Source of the DNA: Lachnospiraceae bacterium
GTDB lineage: Bacteria; Bacillota; Clostridia; Lachnospirales; Lachnospiraceae
Length of the DNA: 58,207 nucleotides
Direction of reading: 5' to 3'
Assembly: GCA_017467805.1 (NCBI GenBank)
Contig: JAFUKJ010000078.1
Coordinates: 1 to 58,207 of the forward strand
The notes beneath the pieces are model-generated. The model saw only the letters and a program-made list of their open reading frames with translations, made no database searches and was not told where the DNA came from. The translations under genes and the position numbers were made by a program. Below are positions 33,506-43,620 of the stretch, in pieces. How positions within the stretch are numbered: the first letter of the stretch is position 1; each line of letters opens with the position of its first letter.

Positions 33506-34994
33506 TGCTGCGTAAACTCCTCTCAAGCTTATTCATTCCATGGGTTAAAAGCATAACTATCACCAGATATACAATTGCTACTGCAATCAATGGCATAAAC
33601 GCATCAAAGGTAACACTTCTGATAATATCGCCACCCTTAGTAAGGTCTGCCAGACCAATATATCCACTAATAGAAGTTTCCTTCAGCAAGCTGATAAACT
33701 CATTGCACAATGCAGGCAGAATATTCTTAACCGCCTGTGGTAAAATAATAAATCTCATGGTCTGATTATAGGTAAGACCCAAGCTTCGTCCTGCCTCGAA
33801 CTGTCCCTGGTCTACTGCCATAATACCTGAACGAACTACCTCAGCCACATATGCTGCCGAGTTAATACCGAAGGCAATAATCGCTACCACAAGCTTATTG
33901 ATACTTGTACTTGCAAAGATAACGTAATAAATAATCAAAAGCTGTACCATCGCAGGCGTACCTCGAATAATCGTCAGATACACCTTACATATTGCATTCA
34001 ATATGGTCAGTCCGCCATTTCTGTCATGACTGGTTCTTATAATTGCAATAATAAATCCAAGAATAATACCAATGATTACTGCAAAAATGGTAATAATCAA
34101 TGTATTAAAAAATCCCTTTACCAGATACATATAACGGCTGTCTTCGATAAAGTTAGAATGGAACTTCTCTGCAAGAGATGCTGTTGCCTTCTCCTCACCG
34201 CCACGCACAATGATTACCTGCTTAGCAGTGGTATATGATGTTGTAAAGTTAATGTTCTTCTTACGCTCCTCCGTAACTGTAAGACCTGATGCTCCCACAT
34301 CTGCCTTGCCCGATGCAACAGCTGTGATGACAGAGTCAAACTCCATATCCTCAATCACCATCTCCATGCCAAGCTCGTCACAGATTGCCTGCATAATATC
34401 AATATCTATACCAACAATCTCACCGTTCTCATAATATTCATATGGCTTAAACGCTGCATTCGTCGCTACTACAATCGTTCCGTTACTACGGTCAACTTCC
34501 CTTTTCTGATAAGGCTTTGTACCCTTTACCTCATCAGAACCAATATAATTCTCATTAATATCATCCAATGTTCCGTTTGCCTTAAGCTTCTCCAACGCAT
34601 CATTCATACTGTTCAGTAATGCATCATTCTCCTTACCAACAGCAAATGCATAATCCTCAAGGGCAAATTCTTCATCAAGTATGGTTAATCCGCTGTTTAG
34701 CGCCACATACTGAATCGCAGGCTGCTCGTCAATCAGTACGCAGTCAATCTTCCCCTGCTTGAGCGCCTGTATCGCATCCGTACCCTTGTTGTAACGCTCT
34801 ACAACAGTACCTGCCGCGTCTCCTTCATAATCTGTTACATAAATATCACCTGTTGTCCCCAGCTGAACACCGATTACGGAGCCTTCCAAATCGTCCACTC
34901 CGAAAACCTTGTTCTCAGGAATATCATTCCCGCAGCCTGCAAGCATCAAAATACTTGCCGCCAGAACCAACAGAACCTTTGTCAGTTTCTTCAT
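33489..34994 (-). CDS. Amino-acid ABC transporter: fused substrate-binding domain (swapped lobes) and permease
   Basis: 501 residues. It has a lipoprotein-type signal (ILMLAGCGN, Cys at about 21). Residues about 33-157 match the second lobe of SBP_bac_3 proteins ([54 protein letters not shown]). Residues about 173-275 match the first lobe ([48 protein letters not shown]). The lobes are thus in reversed order. A His/Gln-type permease follows (about 285-495) with the ATPase-coupling loop [20 protein letters not shown]. It overlaps the ATPase gene, giving a complete two-gene importer. Ligand unknown. Confidence 0.88.
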   Translation of the reverse strand: MKKLTKVLLVLAASILMLAGCGNDIPENKVFGVDDLEGSVIGVQLGTTGDIYVTDYEGDAAGTVVERYNKGTDAIQALKQGKIDCVLIDEQPAIQYVALNSGLTILDEEFALEDYAFAVGKENDALLNSMNDALEKLKANGTLDDINENYIGSDEVKGTKPYQKREVDRSNGTIVVATNAAFKPYEYYENGEIVGIDIDIMQAICDELGMEMVIEDMEFDSVITAVASGKADVGASGLTVTEERKKNINFTTSYTTAKQVIIVRGGEEKATASLAEKFHSNFIEDSRYMYLVKGFFNTLIITIFAVIIGIILGFIIAIIRTSHDRNGGLTILNAICKVYLTIIRGTPAMVQLLIIYYVIFASTSINKLVVAIIAFGINSAAYVAEVVRSGIMAVDQGQFEAGRSLGLTYNQTMRFIILPQAVKNILPALCNEFISLLKETSISGYIGLADLTKGGDIIRSVTFDAFMPLIAVAIVYLVIVMLLTHGMNKLERSLRSNERDE

Positions 34995-35025
34995 TTTGCC
35001 TCATCCTTATATATTATTTTAACAA

Positions 35026-35060
35026 CGAAAAAGCTCCCTGAAGCATATTCAAGGAGCTTC
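35026..35060 (-). terminator. Terminator of the pheA-maf operon
   Basis: Minus-strand stem AAGCTCC...GGAGCTT (arms 35053-35059 and 35031-35037) followed by TTTTCGTTGTT. It sits 72 bases after the last gene of the operon and just upstream of the ABC transporter gene. Confidence 0.85.
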
Positions 35061-35131
35061 ATAACATACGCCTATCTTATCACAGATTAGGGTTGTCTTT
35101 CCACATATTTATTCATTAGAATTCATAAAAA

Positions 35132-35395
35132 TTAGCTTTCCACAATAAGATATCTTCCATCGCCAACATCAAATACCTCAGCGGCATCAAGAATCTCTTC
35201 CTTAGACTGTCCCTCAATGTCCATGCCTTCCTCGTCAAAGTACTCCCATACCTCATCTACAGAGTCTACAACAACTGCCATACACTCCTCCAGGAAAGCT
35301 TCTGCCTCATCAATATTATCAGCTACCTTCTCAGGTAATAACTGCAACTGGTTCTTTAAAAAACATTTTAATACTGCTTCATCATATTCATGCAT
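35132..35395 (-). CDS. Small acidic uncharacterised protein
   Basis: 87 residues, strongly acidic (many Glu/Asp, for example FLEECMAVVVDSVDEVWEYF and the C-terminal VFDVGDGRYLIVES). No motif or family recognised. It is 17 bases downstream of maf and is the last gene of the six-gene operon before the terminator. The frame, spacing and composition support a real gene. Confidence 0.75.
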   Translation of the reverse strand: MHEYDEAVLKCFLKNQLQLLPEKVADNIDEAEAFLEECMAVVVDSVDEVWEYFDEEGMDIEGQSKEEILDAAEVFDVGDGRYLIVES

Positions 35396-35412
35396 AATCC
35401 TCGCCCACCTTT

Positions 35413-36009
35413 CTAGTTAATCAGTCCCTGTCCTACCAGCTCCTGATATAATCTTCCTACAGGAAGTCCCACAACATTGTTATAATCGCCTACGATACCT
35501 TTGATATAAGCTGCACACCTTCCCTGTATGCCATAGCTTCCTGCTTTATCCATCGGATCTTTCGTGTCCACATACGCCTGAATCTGCTCCTTCGTCATCG
35601 GATACATCATAACATCTGTCTTCTCGTGGAAACGAATCACACGTCTGTCGCCAAGTCCTAAAACAATCAGCGTTACTCCTGTATACACCTGATGTGTATT
35701 ATTCTGCAAGGCACTCAGCATACGCACCGCATCCGCCTCATCCTTAGGCTTTCCCATAATCTGAGTTCCAAGTGCTACAATCGTATCTGCACCGATGATT
35801 ACAGTAGGTCTGCTGACAGTAGAATCTGCCTCATAACGGTCTGCCACCTCTGCTGCCTTTTCATAGGAAAGCTCCTCTACAATCTCTGACGGCAGTGTCT
35901 TAGTGATAATCTCCTCACCATCTGCTACCATAATTTCAAAAGAGATTCCTATCTGTCCTAATAATTCCTTTCTTCTGGGTGACCCCGAAGCTAAAATAAA
36001 CTTTATCAT
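35413..36009 (-). CDS. maf: Maf/YhdE nucleotide pyrophosphatase
   Basis: 198 residues of the Maf family, which hydrolyses non-canonical or pyrimidine nucleoside triphosphates (dTTP/UTP type) and is linked to division arrest. Key motifs: the N-terminal LASGSPRRKELL, VIIGADTIVALG, the KTDVMMYPMT segment and DKAGSYGIQG. The length is typical. It is 43 bases downstream of ppk. Confidence 0.93.
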   Translation of the reverse strand: MIKFILASGSPRRKELLGQIGISFEIMVADGEEIITKTLPSEIVEELSYEKAAEVADRYEADSTVSRPTVIIGADTIVALGTQIMGKPKDEADAVRMLSALQNNTHQVYTGVTLIVLGLGDRRVIRFHEKTDVMMYPMTKEQIQAYVDTKDPMDKAGSYGIQGRCAAYIKGIVGDYNNVVGLPVGRLYQELVGQGLIN

Positions 36010-36052
36010 TCTTATATCCTTTTCCTAAAATACATCAGCTTCATACGCCGTA

Positions 36053-38218
36053 CTATTCAATATGTGTCTCAGGCTTGAAGGTTCTCGCCATCTGTGCTTC
36101 CTTCTTCTGCGTCTGACTCCTTGCCATATATTCCTTACAGAATTCATCCTGAGCAATCACTGCTTCCTTGCCTCTTCTGTCAAGCTTCTCATAGGTTCCG
36201 TCAGGCTGCATAAACTGCGCCTTTACCGTATCTCTTAACTGTGTTTCCAAAATGTGATATACCTCATCCTGCAATCTTGAATCAATTACAGGGAAAAGTA
36301 TCTCTACTCTTCGCTCTAAATTTCTTGGCATCCAATCTGCACTGCCCATATAAAGCTCAGGCATTCCGCCATTCTCAAAATAAAATATTCTTGCATGCTC
36401 AAGGAAATTACCAACAATAGAACGTACTGTTATATTATCATGTGTACCAGGAACGTCAACCCTTAAACAACAAATTCCTCGTACAATCAACTCAATCTTT
36501 ACTCCTGCTGCTGCCGCTTCATAGAGTGCCTTAATGATATCAAGGTCGCAAAGAGAATTCATCTTTGCAATAATCTTTGCAGGTCTGTTCTGCTTTGCAT
36601 TCTCCTTCTCTCTTCCAATCAGATACAGGAACTTATCCTTCAGCCAAAGCGGTGCAAGAGAAAGCTTATTCCAGCTAAGCGGCTCTGAATATCCTGAAAG
36701 CATATTAAATACGGCTGTTGCGTCCTCACCAATAGCCTCATTACAGGTCAAAATACCCGTGTCAGTATAAAGCTTTGCTGTCTGGTCATTATAATTACCA
36801 GTTCCAAGATGCACATATCTTCTAATACCCTCTTCCTCTCTTCGAACGACAAGAGTAATCTTACTGTGAGTCTTTAAGCCCACCAGACCATAGATAACAT
36901 GGCAGCCTGCCTGCTCCAGCTTTCTGGCCCATACGATATTATTTTCCTCATCAAATCTTGCCTTCAGCTCTACCAATACGGATACCTGCTTACCATTCTC
37001 TGCTGCCTGGGCAAGTGCTGCGATAATCGGCGAATTACCACTGACTCTGTACAGTGTCTGTTTAATCGCCAATACGTCAGGGTCCTTTGCTGCCTGCTGA
37101 ATAAACTCCACTACAGGAGCGAAGGTCTCATATGGATGATGTAACAAAATATCCTGCTTACGAATCTTATCAAAAATACTTCCATCCATGCTGGCAAGCG
37201 CTTCTACAGGCTGTGGTGTATATGGCGCTGTCTTATGCTTCTCAAAGCCAGGCAAACCATACATCTTCATTAAAAAGGTCAAATCAAGAGGACCTGCTAT
37301 ATTGTAAATATCACGTTCTTCAATCTCAAGTTCCTTTTTAATAATCTGTAAAAGCTTCTGGTCAATTCCAGCCTCTACCTCTAATCGAATCGCCTGTCCC
37401 CACTGACGCTTCTTAATCTGACGCTCGATTTCCTTTAATAAATCTGCTGCATCATCCTCATCAATGGCAAGGTCTGCGTTTCTCATGATTCTGAAAGGAT
37501 ACACGCAAACGATATCGTAATTCAAAAAGAGCTTATCCATATTACGCTCAATAATCTGCTCCAGTAAAATAACACGCTTTACACCTGCCTGGGCTTCTGG
37601 AAGCTGTACAATTCTTGGAAGTACACTCGGTACCTGAACTGTTGCAAATTCAAGCTCCTTCTTATGCGCTTCCTTTTTCTGTCCGTGCTTTTCAGCTCCC
37701 TTTTTCGACACAAGCGCCCCCAGATTCAGCGATTTATTACGAATCAGAGGAAACGGTCTTGAAGAATCCACTGCCATAGGTGTCAATACAGGATACACAT
37801 TATCCTGAAAATATCTGTCTACATATCCACAATCTTCTTCACTTAATTCCTCATGCTTTTCCACAACCACAAGACCATTCTGCTTTAATAGAGGAAGCAA
37901 GGAACGGTTATAAGTTGAATACTGCATCTCAACAAACTCGTGCGTTGCCTGATTAATCTTCTCAAGCTGCTCTCCTGGTGTCATTCCTGCAATATCCTTC
38001 TTCACGTAGTCCGCATTCACCATATCCTTCAAGGATGCTACTCGCACCATGAAAAACTCATCCAGATTCGATGATGTAATACTTAAGAACTTTAATCTTT
38101 CAAACAACGGATTACTCTTATCTCTTGCCTCACCTAATATTCTATTGTTAAAAGCAAGCCAGCTTAACTCTCTGTTCTGATAAAACTCTGATTTTCCATA
38201 ATCAATTTTCTCTCGCAT
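36053..38218 (-). CDS. ppk1: Polyphosphate kinase 1
   Basis: 721 residues, the full PPK1 length. It polymerises the ATP gamma-phosphate into polyphosphate. Domains: N (about 8-115, YQNRELSWLAFNNRILGEA), head (about 120-320, LTPMAVDSSRPFPLIRNKSLN) and two C-terminal phospholipase-D-like domains, with the autophosphorylated His in IYGLVGLKTHSKITLVVRRE and the second His in HLGTGNYNDQTAKLYTD or the late NFLEHARIFYF region. It lies 23 bases downstream of ppx; synthesis and breakdown genes are paired. Confidence 0.96.
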   Translation of the reverse strand: MREKIDYGKSEFYQNRELSWLAFNNRILGEARDKSNPLFERLKFLSITSSNLDEFFMVRVASLKDMVNADYVKKDIAGMTPGEQLEKINQATHEFVEMQYSTYNRSLLPLLKQNGLVVVEKHEELSEEDCGYVDRYFQDNVYPVLTPMAVDSSRPFPLIRNKSLNLGALVSKKGAEKHGQKKEAHKKELEFATVQVPSVLPRIVQLPEAQAGVKRVILLEQIIERNMDKLFLNYDIVCVYPFRIMRNADLAIDEDDAADLLKEIERQIKKRQWGQAIRLEVEAGIDQKLLQIIKKELEIEERDIYNIAGPLDLTFLMKMYGLPGFEKHKTAPYTPQPVEALASMDGSIFDKIRKQDILLHHPYETFAPVVEFIQQAAKDPDVLAIKQTLYRVSGNSPIIAALAQAAENGKQVSVLVELKARFDEENNIVWARKLEQAGCHVIYGLVGLKTHSKITLVVRREEEGIRRYVHLGTGNYNDQTAKLYTDTGILTCNEAIGEDATAVFNMLSGYSEPLSWNKLSLAPLWLKDKFLYLIGREKENAKQNRPAKIIAKMNSLCDLDIIKALYEAAAAGVKIELIVRGICCLRVDVPGTHDNITVRSIVGNFLEHARIFYFENGGMPELYMGSADWMPRNLERRVEILFPVIDSRLQDEVYHILETQLRDTVKAQFMQPDGTYEKLDRRGKEAVIAQDEFCKEYMARSQTQKKEAQMARTFKPETHIE

Positions 38219-38241
38219 TCTCTCATCCCCTTTTCTCTATC

Positions 38242-39792
38242 CTAAAATACACTACTCTTTTTCTGCTTAATAACAGGCTTAATATTATAAACCTCCTCAA
38301 AGAAAACTGCATTACGCTCAAACATTCCAAGCTCCAGCGTAAGGTCTGCAGGTGTCTCTAAGGTAATCATCATCACATCATCCTTAATTACCAGCTTCAC
38401 ATCATCGTACTCAGCCTTATGACTGATATCCAGACTGCTGACAAGGCGGATAATTGCTGTAAGCTTTGCAATCTTAAGATAGGACTCTCTATCCATCGTA
38501 GTCGCCTTTCGCAGGGTATCATAATACTCAAATGGCACGGTTACATACTTAACAATATTGGCTACAATCTCTCGTTCCAGATGGGACAAACCAATCATCT
38601 CTGTTGCCATTACAATACTGTAGGAACACTCACCTACGTTATTCAGGCTGATATATTTGCCGCAATCACACAAAATAGCCGCAATCTGTAGCAATAAACG
38701 TTCACGCTTTGACTGACCATGTATCTTCTTCATATTATCAAAAAGTCTTAGCGCCACCTTTTCTCTTGCCCTTGCACGTTTGTCATTTCCGCAGTAACGC
38801 TTATTAATCTCTCTTGCACAAGCCACAATATCCTGCTCGAAATTATGTGTCGCACGCAAAAGCTTACTCTTCTCCGCATACTCATAAGCGATACCGTCGC
38901 ACAGGGAAACTCCTGGCGCCCATAACATCTGGGCCCCTAACAGCTCTATCATGTGCTGTATCATCAGTGCTGACAAATACAAGAGCGATGTATTCTCCTG
39001 TGGAATTCCAAGCTCTTCCGCAATCTCCTGAGGCTTCTTCTGCTTTAATCCACTTACAAAGCGCAGGAAATCCTTGGTCTTCATATGTCCCTTATCCACA
39101 TTCTTCAAAACACTCTTTTGCAGAATGTTAGAAACATAATCATCCACCAATATGATATTCTGAATCTTACTGTCTCCTACAAACAGTTCCTTGAAGGACT
39201 GCAGGCTTCCGCCAATCATCTCCTCCACCAGCTCTTCTAACTGGTAAGAACGATAAGACAACTTACCAAGCTCCTCACGCATACGAAGAACGCCTGGACG
39301 AATGTTCTGTGTTGTTACCAGACTATCCTTATCAAAGAGGGAAATCTGAATACTTCCACCACCAATATCAATAAATGCTGTCGGCTGTTCAATGATATCC
39401 GCAAAAGACTGTCCCTTAGACGCTACCGACTTATAATCCAAAAATCTTTGCTCTGAGTTGCTCAAGAGACCGATATCGATACCTGTTCTGGTACGAATCT
39501 GGTCTAATAAAATCATAGCATTCTCAGTTTCACGAATCGCACTCGTACCATATGCGCGATAGCTCTCTACCTTATAGGAGTCCATAATCTGCGTAAATTC
39601 CCGCAGCATTCTGCATAATTCATCAATTCGGTCATTACTTAACTTCCCCGTCAGATAAGAATCTGTTCCTAATTCAATCTTATGTCTGATATGGTCAACT
39701 TCCTTCATGCCATTCTTGGCGGAAATCTCAAATATCTTCATTGCAAGCTCATAAGAGCCTACATCAATCGCTGCAAAAGTCTTATACGCCAT
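38242..39792 (-). CDS. ppx: Ppx/GppA-type phosphatase with C-terminal HD-like domain
   Basis: 516 residues: an ASKHA-fold exopolyphosphatase/pppGpp phosphatase domain (FAAIDVGSYELAMKIFEIS at the start, FIDIGGGSIQISLF in the middle) and a C-terminal all-helical HD-type region. In the HD part the metal-binding His-Asp is not obvious (LLQIAAILCDCGKYISLNN has CD in place of HD). I start at ATG 39792, AAAGGGGA 6 bases upstream. It degrades polyphosphate or pppGpp, opposing the adjacent ppk1. Confidence 0.93.
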   Translation of the reverse strand: MAYKTFAAIDVGSYELAMKIFEISAKNGMKEVDHIRHKIELGTDSYLTGKLSNDRIDELCRMLREFTQIMDSYKVESYRAYGTSAIRETENAMILLDQIRTRTGIDIGLLSNSEQRFLDYKSVASKGQSFADIIEQPTAFIDIGGGSIQISLFDKDSLVTTQNIRPGVLRMREELGKLSYRSYQLEELVEEMIGGSLQSFKELFVGDSKIQNIILVDDYVSNILQKSVLKNVDKGHMKTKDFLRFVSGLKQKKPQEIAEELGIPQENTSLLYLSALMIQHMIELLGAQMLWAPGVSLCDGIAYEYAEKSKLLRATHNFEQDIVACAREINKRYCGNDKRARAREKVALRLFDNMKKIHGQSKRERLLLQIAAILCDCGKYISLNNVGECSYSIVMATEMIGLSHLEREIVANIVKYVTVPFEYYDTLRKATTMDRESYLKIAKLTAIIRLVSSLDISHKAEYDDVKLVIKDDVMMITLETPADLTLELGMFERNAVFFEEVYNIKPVIKQKKSSVF

Positions 39793-39828
39793 AACCAATC
39801 CCCTTTCTACGTCCTAGTAAAATCGGAC

Positions 39829-41121
39829 TTACTGCTGTCCCAGTAAATAATCAATAAACTGCTGTGCAGTTCTTCCTGACAAGCCGCCATGAGACAGCTC
39901 CCATGCATTTGCCGCTAATAATAGCTTTTCCTCTTCCATCTGAATACCATTTCTGGCAGCAAGCTCCTTAACAATCGTCTGGAACTCACGCTTATCAGGC
40001 GCACAGAAGAAGATGGATACACCAAATCTTGCTACAAGGGAAAGCTTCTCCTGTACAGTATCTGAAGCATGTAAATCATCTCTGCGTTCTTCCTTATCCG
40101 AGAACTTCTCTCTTACCAGATGTCTGCGGTTAGTCGTTGCATAAATCAACACATTATCAGGCTTAACCTCCAGACCACCCTCTATAATCGCCTTTAAATA
40201 TTTATATTCGATTTCAAACTCTTCAAAACTTAAATCATCCATATAAATAATAAATTTGTAATTTCTATTCTTAATCTGTGCAATGACATCATTCAAATCA
40301 TGGAACTGATGCTTATACACCTCAATCATACGGAGTCCCTGGTCATAATAACGGTTAATAATACCCTTGATGCTGGAGGACTTACCTGTTCCCGCATCAC
40401 CAAAGAGCAGACAGTTGTTGGCAGGCTTACCCTGCACAAATGCCTCTGTATTATCAATCAGCTTCTTCTTTGGTATCTCGTAGCCTACCAAATCCTCAAG
40501 CTTCACATGGTCAATATTCTTAATCGCCTTAATCTCCATCTCCTTACCCTCAGGATGGGAAATTCTAAAGGACTTGTTCAGACCAAACTTGCCTACACCA
40601 TAAGTGGTGTAAAAGTCTGTCACTATCTGCTTAATCTCTTCTGCTGTTGTTGCCACACCAATCTTACGTGCCAGCTCACATATCTGATTACGAATTCGGC
40701 TGTTATACACACGGCTCTTCTCGGTATTGCCTTCAAATGCACTTAAGTAAGAAAAGCACTCGTTTCCAAACACCTTACCCATGGCACTAAAATCATAATC
40801 CAGAAACTCTTTAATAATCGCAAAATCATGTAATGCGACTGCGCTTAAGGTTCCTGGCTGCTCTCCCTTTATCTCACAGGAAAGACTGTAGGAATTCTCA
40901 TCGTTTACCAAAAGATTTGCTAAAAAGCAATGCCACAGATTCCCATAGAATCCATGATGCGCCGCCTTATCCAAAAGCTTATGTACACAATCATAGAACA
41001 GCTCTTTTCTGTCCTCTTTGTTATAATAATCATCCTCAAAATGCTCCATCAGCCATGCCATATCTCTCAGGAGCTTATCTTCCTTTAGATTGCGATATAC
41101 AATCAATTCCTTTTCTCTCAT
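39829..41121 (-). CDS. DUF815 AAA-type ATPase
   Basis: 430 residues. The C-terminal two thirds is a P-loop ATPase of the DUF815 family: Walker A LLFGDAGTGKSSSIKG (about 240-255), Walker B FIIYMDDLSFEE, sensor IYATTNRRHLVREKFSD. The N-terminal 180 residues are helical without known domain. The family is widespread but its role is unsettled. It is 30 bases upstream of ppx and 42 bases downstream of pheA in one operon. Confidence 0.9.
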   Translation of the reverse strand: MREKELIVYRNLKEDKLLRDMAWLMEHFEDDYYNKEDRKELFYDCVHKLLDKAAHHGFYGNLWHCFLANLLVNDENSYSLSCEIKGEQPGTLSAVALHDFAIIKEFLDYDFSAMGKVFGNECFSYLSAFEGNTEKSRVYNSRIRNQICELARKIGVATTAEEIKQIVTDFYTTYGVGKFGLNKSFRISHPEGKEMEIKAIKNIDHVKLEDLVGYEIPKKKLIDNTEAFVQGKPANNCLLFGDAGTGKSSSIKGIINRYYDQGLRMIEVYKHQFHDLNDVIAQIKNRNYKFIIYMDDLSFEEFEIEYKYLKAIIEGGLEVKPDNVLIYATTNRRHLVREKFSDKEERRDDLHASDTVQEKLSLVARFGVSIFFCAPDKREFQTIVKELAARNGIQMEEEKLLLAANAWELSHGGLSGRTAQQFIDYLLGQQ

Positions 41122-41163
41122 TGCAACTATGTCCTTTTGTTAATCTATTAGTAATTTCAGAAA

Positions 41164-42294
41164 TTAATAGTTTCCTAAAATTTTCATATTTCTTGTTTCT
41201 TCTCTCAAGCCTCTTAATGCATTCTTTACGGCAGGGTCATTGAGATTTCCTTCAAAATCAAGGAAGAAACGATACTCCCAGTTATGTCCAGAAAGCGGAC
41301 GGCTTTCTATCTTTGTCATATTCAAGCCATTGAAAATCAAATGAGACAAAGTATGATACAAAGCACCACTCTCATGATTCACCTCAAAGCAAAGACTAAT
41401 CTTATTGGCATCCTTGGCATATACCTTCTGATTGGTGATGATGATAAATCGGGTAGAATTATTCTTCTCATCATTCACGCCCTGCTCTAATATCTCTAAC
41501 CCGTAAGTCTTTGCTGCATGCGCACTTGCAATTGCCGCCTGTGACTTATCGCCATCTGTTGCAACCTTCTGTGCTGCAAAAGCATTATTCTTCATACTAA
41601 TCTGTTGCCAGCCTGTATCCTGCAGATAATGTGCTGTCTGCATCAATGACTGAGGATGGGAATATACCATCTTGATATCCTCCTTCTTCGCACCAGGACA
41701 GCCAAGCAGACAATGTTCCACCGCAATAATCTGCTCACCTACGATAAAATTCTCAAACTCTACTAGCAAATCATATATCTCACTTACGATTCCTGCTGAC
41801 GAATTCTCTATCGGCAGCACTGCAAAGTCCGCACTTCCCTCATCAATTGCAAGCATCGCATCACGGAAAGTGTTCACATTAAAGCAATTCACATCATCTC
41901 CAAAATACTGAAGCATTGCCATCTGAGAGTAAGCACCCTCTGCGCCCTGAAATACAACTCTTATCTTCTTAGGGTCATAGTCCTGCATCTCTAAAAATGC
42001 GAGATTTCCTCCCTTGCCATTCTCTGCAAGAAGCTGATACTGACGCTTACGGCTCAACGACATAATCTGCTCAAACAGCTCCTTAACGCCCTTTGCATTA
42101 AAATCATTATGTGTCAGCTCGCTGACTGCCTTCAGCTTTGCCATCTCTCTTTCTTTATCAAACACGCGCTTACCTGTCTCTATCTTATAAGCAGCTACCT
42201 GTTCACATACTTCCATTCTCTTCTCATACAAATCCACAATCTGTCTGTCAATCCCATCCAATTGTTTTCTCAAATCCAGTAAATCCATTTTCAT
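41164..42294 (-). CDS. pheA: Bifunctional chorismate mutase/prephenate dehydratase
   Basis: 376 residues: an AroQ-type chorismate mutase (about 1-90, MDLLDLRKQLDGIDRQIVDLYEKR), a prephenate dehydratase domain (about 110-285, VVFQGAEGAYSQMA, LPIENSSAGIV, NNSTRFIII) and a C-terminal ACT domain for Phe feedback (about 300-376). The ESRPLSGHNWEYRFFLDFEG motif of the Phe site is intact, so the enzyme should be feedback-inhibited. It commits chorismate to phenylalanine. It is the first gene of the operon that continues to maf. Confidence 0.96.
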   Translation of the reverse strand: MKMDLLDLRKQLDGIDRQIVDLYEKRMEVCEQVAAYKIETGKRVFDKEREMAKLKAVSELTHNDFNAKGVKELFEQIMSLSRKRQYQLLAENGKGGNLAFLEMQDYDPKKIRVVFQGAEGAYSQMAMLQYFGDDVNCFNVNTFRDAMLAIDEGSADFAVLPIENSSAGIVSEIYDLLVEFENFIVGEQIIAVEHCLLGCPGAKKEDIKMVYSHPQSLMQTAHYLQDTGWQQISMKNNAFAAQKVATDGDKSQAAIASAHAAKTYGLEILEQGVNDEKNNSTRFIIITNQKVYAKDANKISLCFEVNHESGALYHTLSHLIFNGLNMTKIESRPLSGHNWEYRFFLDFEGNLNDPAVKNALRGLREETRNMKILGNY

Positions 42295-42338
42295 CCATGC
42301 CTTTCCGCTAAAACTCTCTGAGCGTTACACTCCTTTTC

Positions 42339-42368
42339 AGTATAACACATCCATTTCTCCCATGCCAA
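42339..42368 (-). promoter_or_regulatory. Promoter of the pheA-DUF815-ppx-ppk-maf operon
   Basis: On the minus strand, TTGGCA (42368-42363), 18-base spacer, TATACT (42344-42339). Both hexamers match 5 of 6 consensus positions. No T-box or leader terminator is visible between it and pheA. Confidence 0.7.
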
Positions 42369-42516
42369 AGAAGTTTACAATTTCTGCACATTTTATTTGT
42401 AAAATTTTATTTACAATTATATATTTTGTTTTATTTTTAGCAAAAGTCTTTTCTTTTTTCTGAAAATAATGTAAAATTTTTATATACGACTTATGTAAAT
42501 AACAGGGGGCTTATTC

Positions 42517-43560
42517 ATGAACAAGAAAATCATTGTATCCATCTGTGTTGCCGTAGTTGTTATACTTTTTGCTGCAGCACTGGTGAATGTATATCTAGAA
42601 GACCGAATATTGGAGAATCCGCAAGGTACAGTTGGTAATTCCACTGGCAATCTTTACAATGGCGGACTTTTCTGTGAAACCGACGAATATGTATACTTTG
42701 CAAATCCATATGACAATTATGCACTGTATCGTATGCTGCCCGACGAAACTCAAATAGAAAAATTAATTACCACTCCTTCTGCCAGTATCAATGCTGCGGG
42801 CAATCACGTTTTCTACTACCAGTCCAGCAGCGGCTCTGGTTCAGGACTTGGATACGTCATCAATACCTATGGTATTCGTCGTTTCAGTAAAAATAATAAA
42901 CGTACGGTATCAGGTATTGATAATGCCTTAATCGAAAGCTTTGTGTTGGCAGATAACAGCCTATACTATCAGGTGGCTGATATGGGACAGCATGTAAATT
43001 ATATTAAAGAAATCAGTTTAGACGGTGAAAACTCAGAGCAGATTGTACTCCCATCGGACGCAATGCTTGCCTGCGTTGACCATTCTACCATGTATTTTAC
43101 CAATGCAATCGAGAACTTCCATTTGCTGGCAATGGACTTAAATGACAAGAGTCACACACTAAAGGAAGTACTTTCCGAAGATGTTTATATGCCGATTGTT
43201 GAGGGGAATGACGTATACTGTATTGATATTCATAATAATTATGCATTAGTACACTATAATCTGGCGACACAACAAAAAACAGTGCTGGACGCATCCCGCA
43301 CTGATATGTTAAATGTAGACGATAATTATATTTATTATCAGACCTCTGGAGAGAATCCTCAATTAAAGAGAATTACCAAAGACGGTTCTTCTATTGAAGT
43401 TATTGCAGATGGTGCATATAATTCGATACATACCACTTCAAAATATGTATACTTCATGAAATATGGAGATAAATCGACGGTTTACAAGATACCTGCAAAT
43501 GGAGCACCTGTTATTTCAACCTTTACCGCCGCACAAAGTGCTGTAACTACAGCTAAATAA
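42517..43560 (+). CDS. DUF5050 membrane-anchored beta-propeller-like protein
   Basis: 347 residues with an N-terminal membrane helix (about 4-24, IIVSICVAVVVILFAAALVN) and an extracytoplasmic domain of repeated YxYF-type strands (DEYVYFANPYDNYALYR, NNYALVHYNL, DDNYIYYQTSGENPQLKRI, SKYVYFMKYGDKSTVYKI). These repeats are the DUF5050 signature, probably a beta-propeller for binding at the cell surface. An AGGGGGC site 6 bases before ATG sets the start. It is monocistronic with its own terminator. Confidence 0.85.
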   Translation: MNKKIIVSICVAVVVILFAAALVNVYLEDRILENPQGTVGNSTGNLYNGGLFCETDEYVYFANPYDNYALYRMLPDETQIEKLITTPSASINAAGNHVFYYQSSSGSGSGLGYVINTYGIRRFSKNNKRTVSGIDNALIESFVLADNSLYYQVADMGQHVNYIKEISLDGENSEQIVLPSDAMLACVDHSTMYFTNAIENFHLLAMDLNDKSHTLKEVLSEDVYMPIVEGNDVYCIDIHNNYALVHYNLATQQKTVLDASRTDMLNVDDNYIYYQTSGENPQLKRITKDGSSIEVIADGAYNSIHTTSKYVYFMKYGDKSTVYKIPANGAPVISTFTAAQSAVTTAK

Positions 43561-43563
43561 ATT

Positions 43564-43612
43564 ATAAGCGATACTCCGTGGTGTCAAATGGCATCCCATG
43601 GGTATCGCTTAT
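43564..43612. terminator. Bidirectional terminator between DUF5050 and PH-domain genes
   Basis: Arms ATAAGCGATAC (43564-43574) and GTATCGCTTAT (43602-43612) pair perfectly over 11 bp, with further pairing inside. It lies between convergent genes. Confidence 0.8.
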
Positions 43613-43620
43613 TTCATTCA

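Noticed and set aside
35026-35060. T-box or leader element of the amino-acid transporter
   Set aside because: The hairpin plus T-run directly follows the maf operon and has no T-box sequence; it is adequately explained as a terminator.
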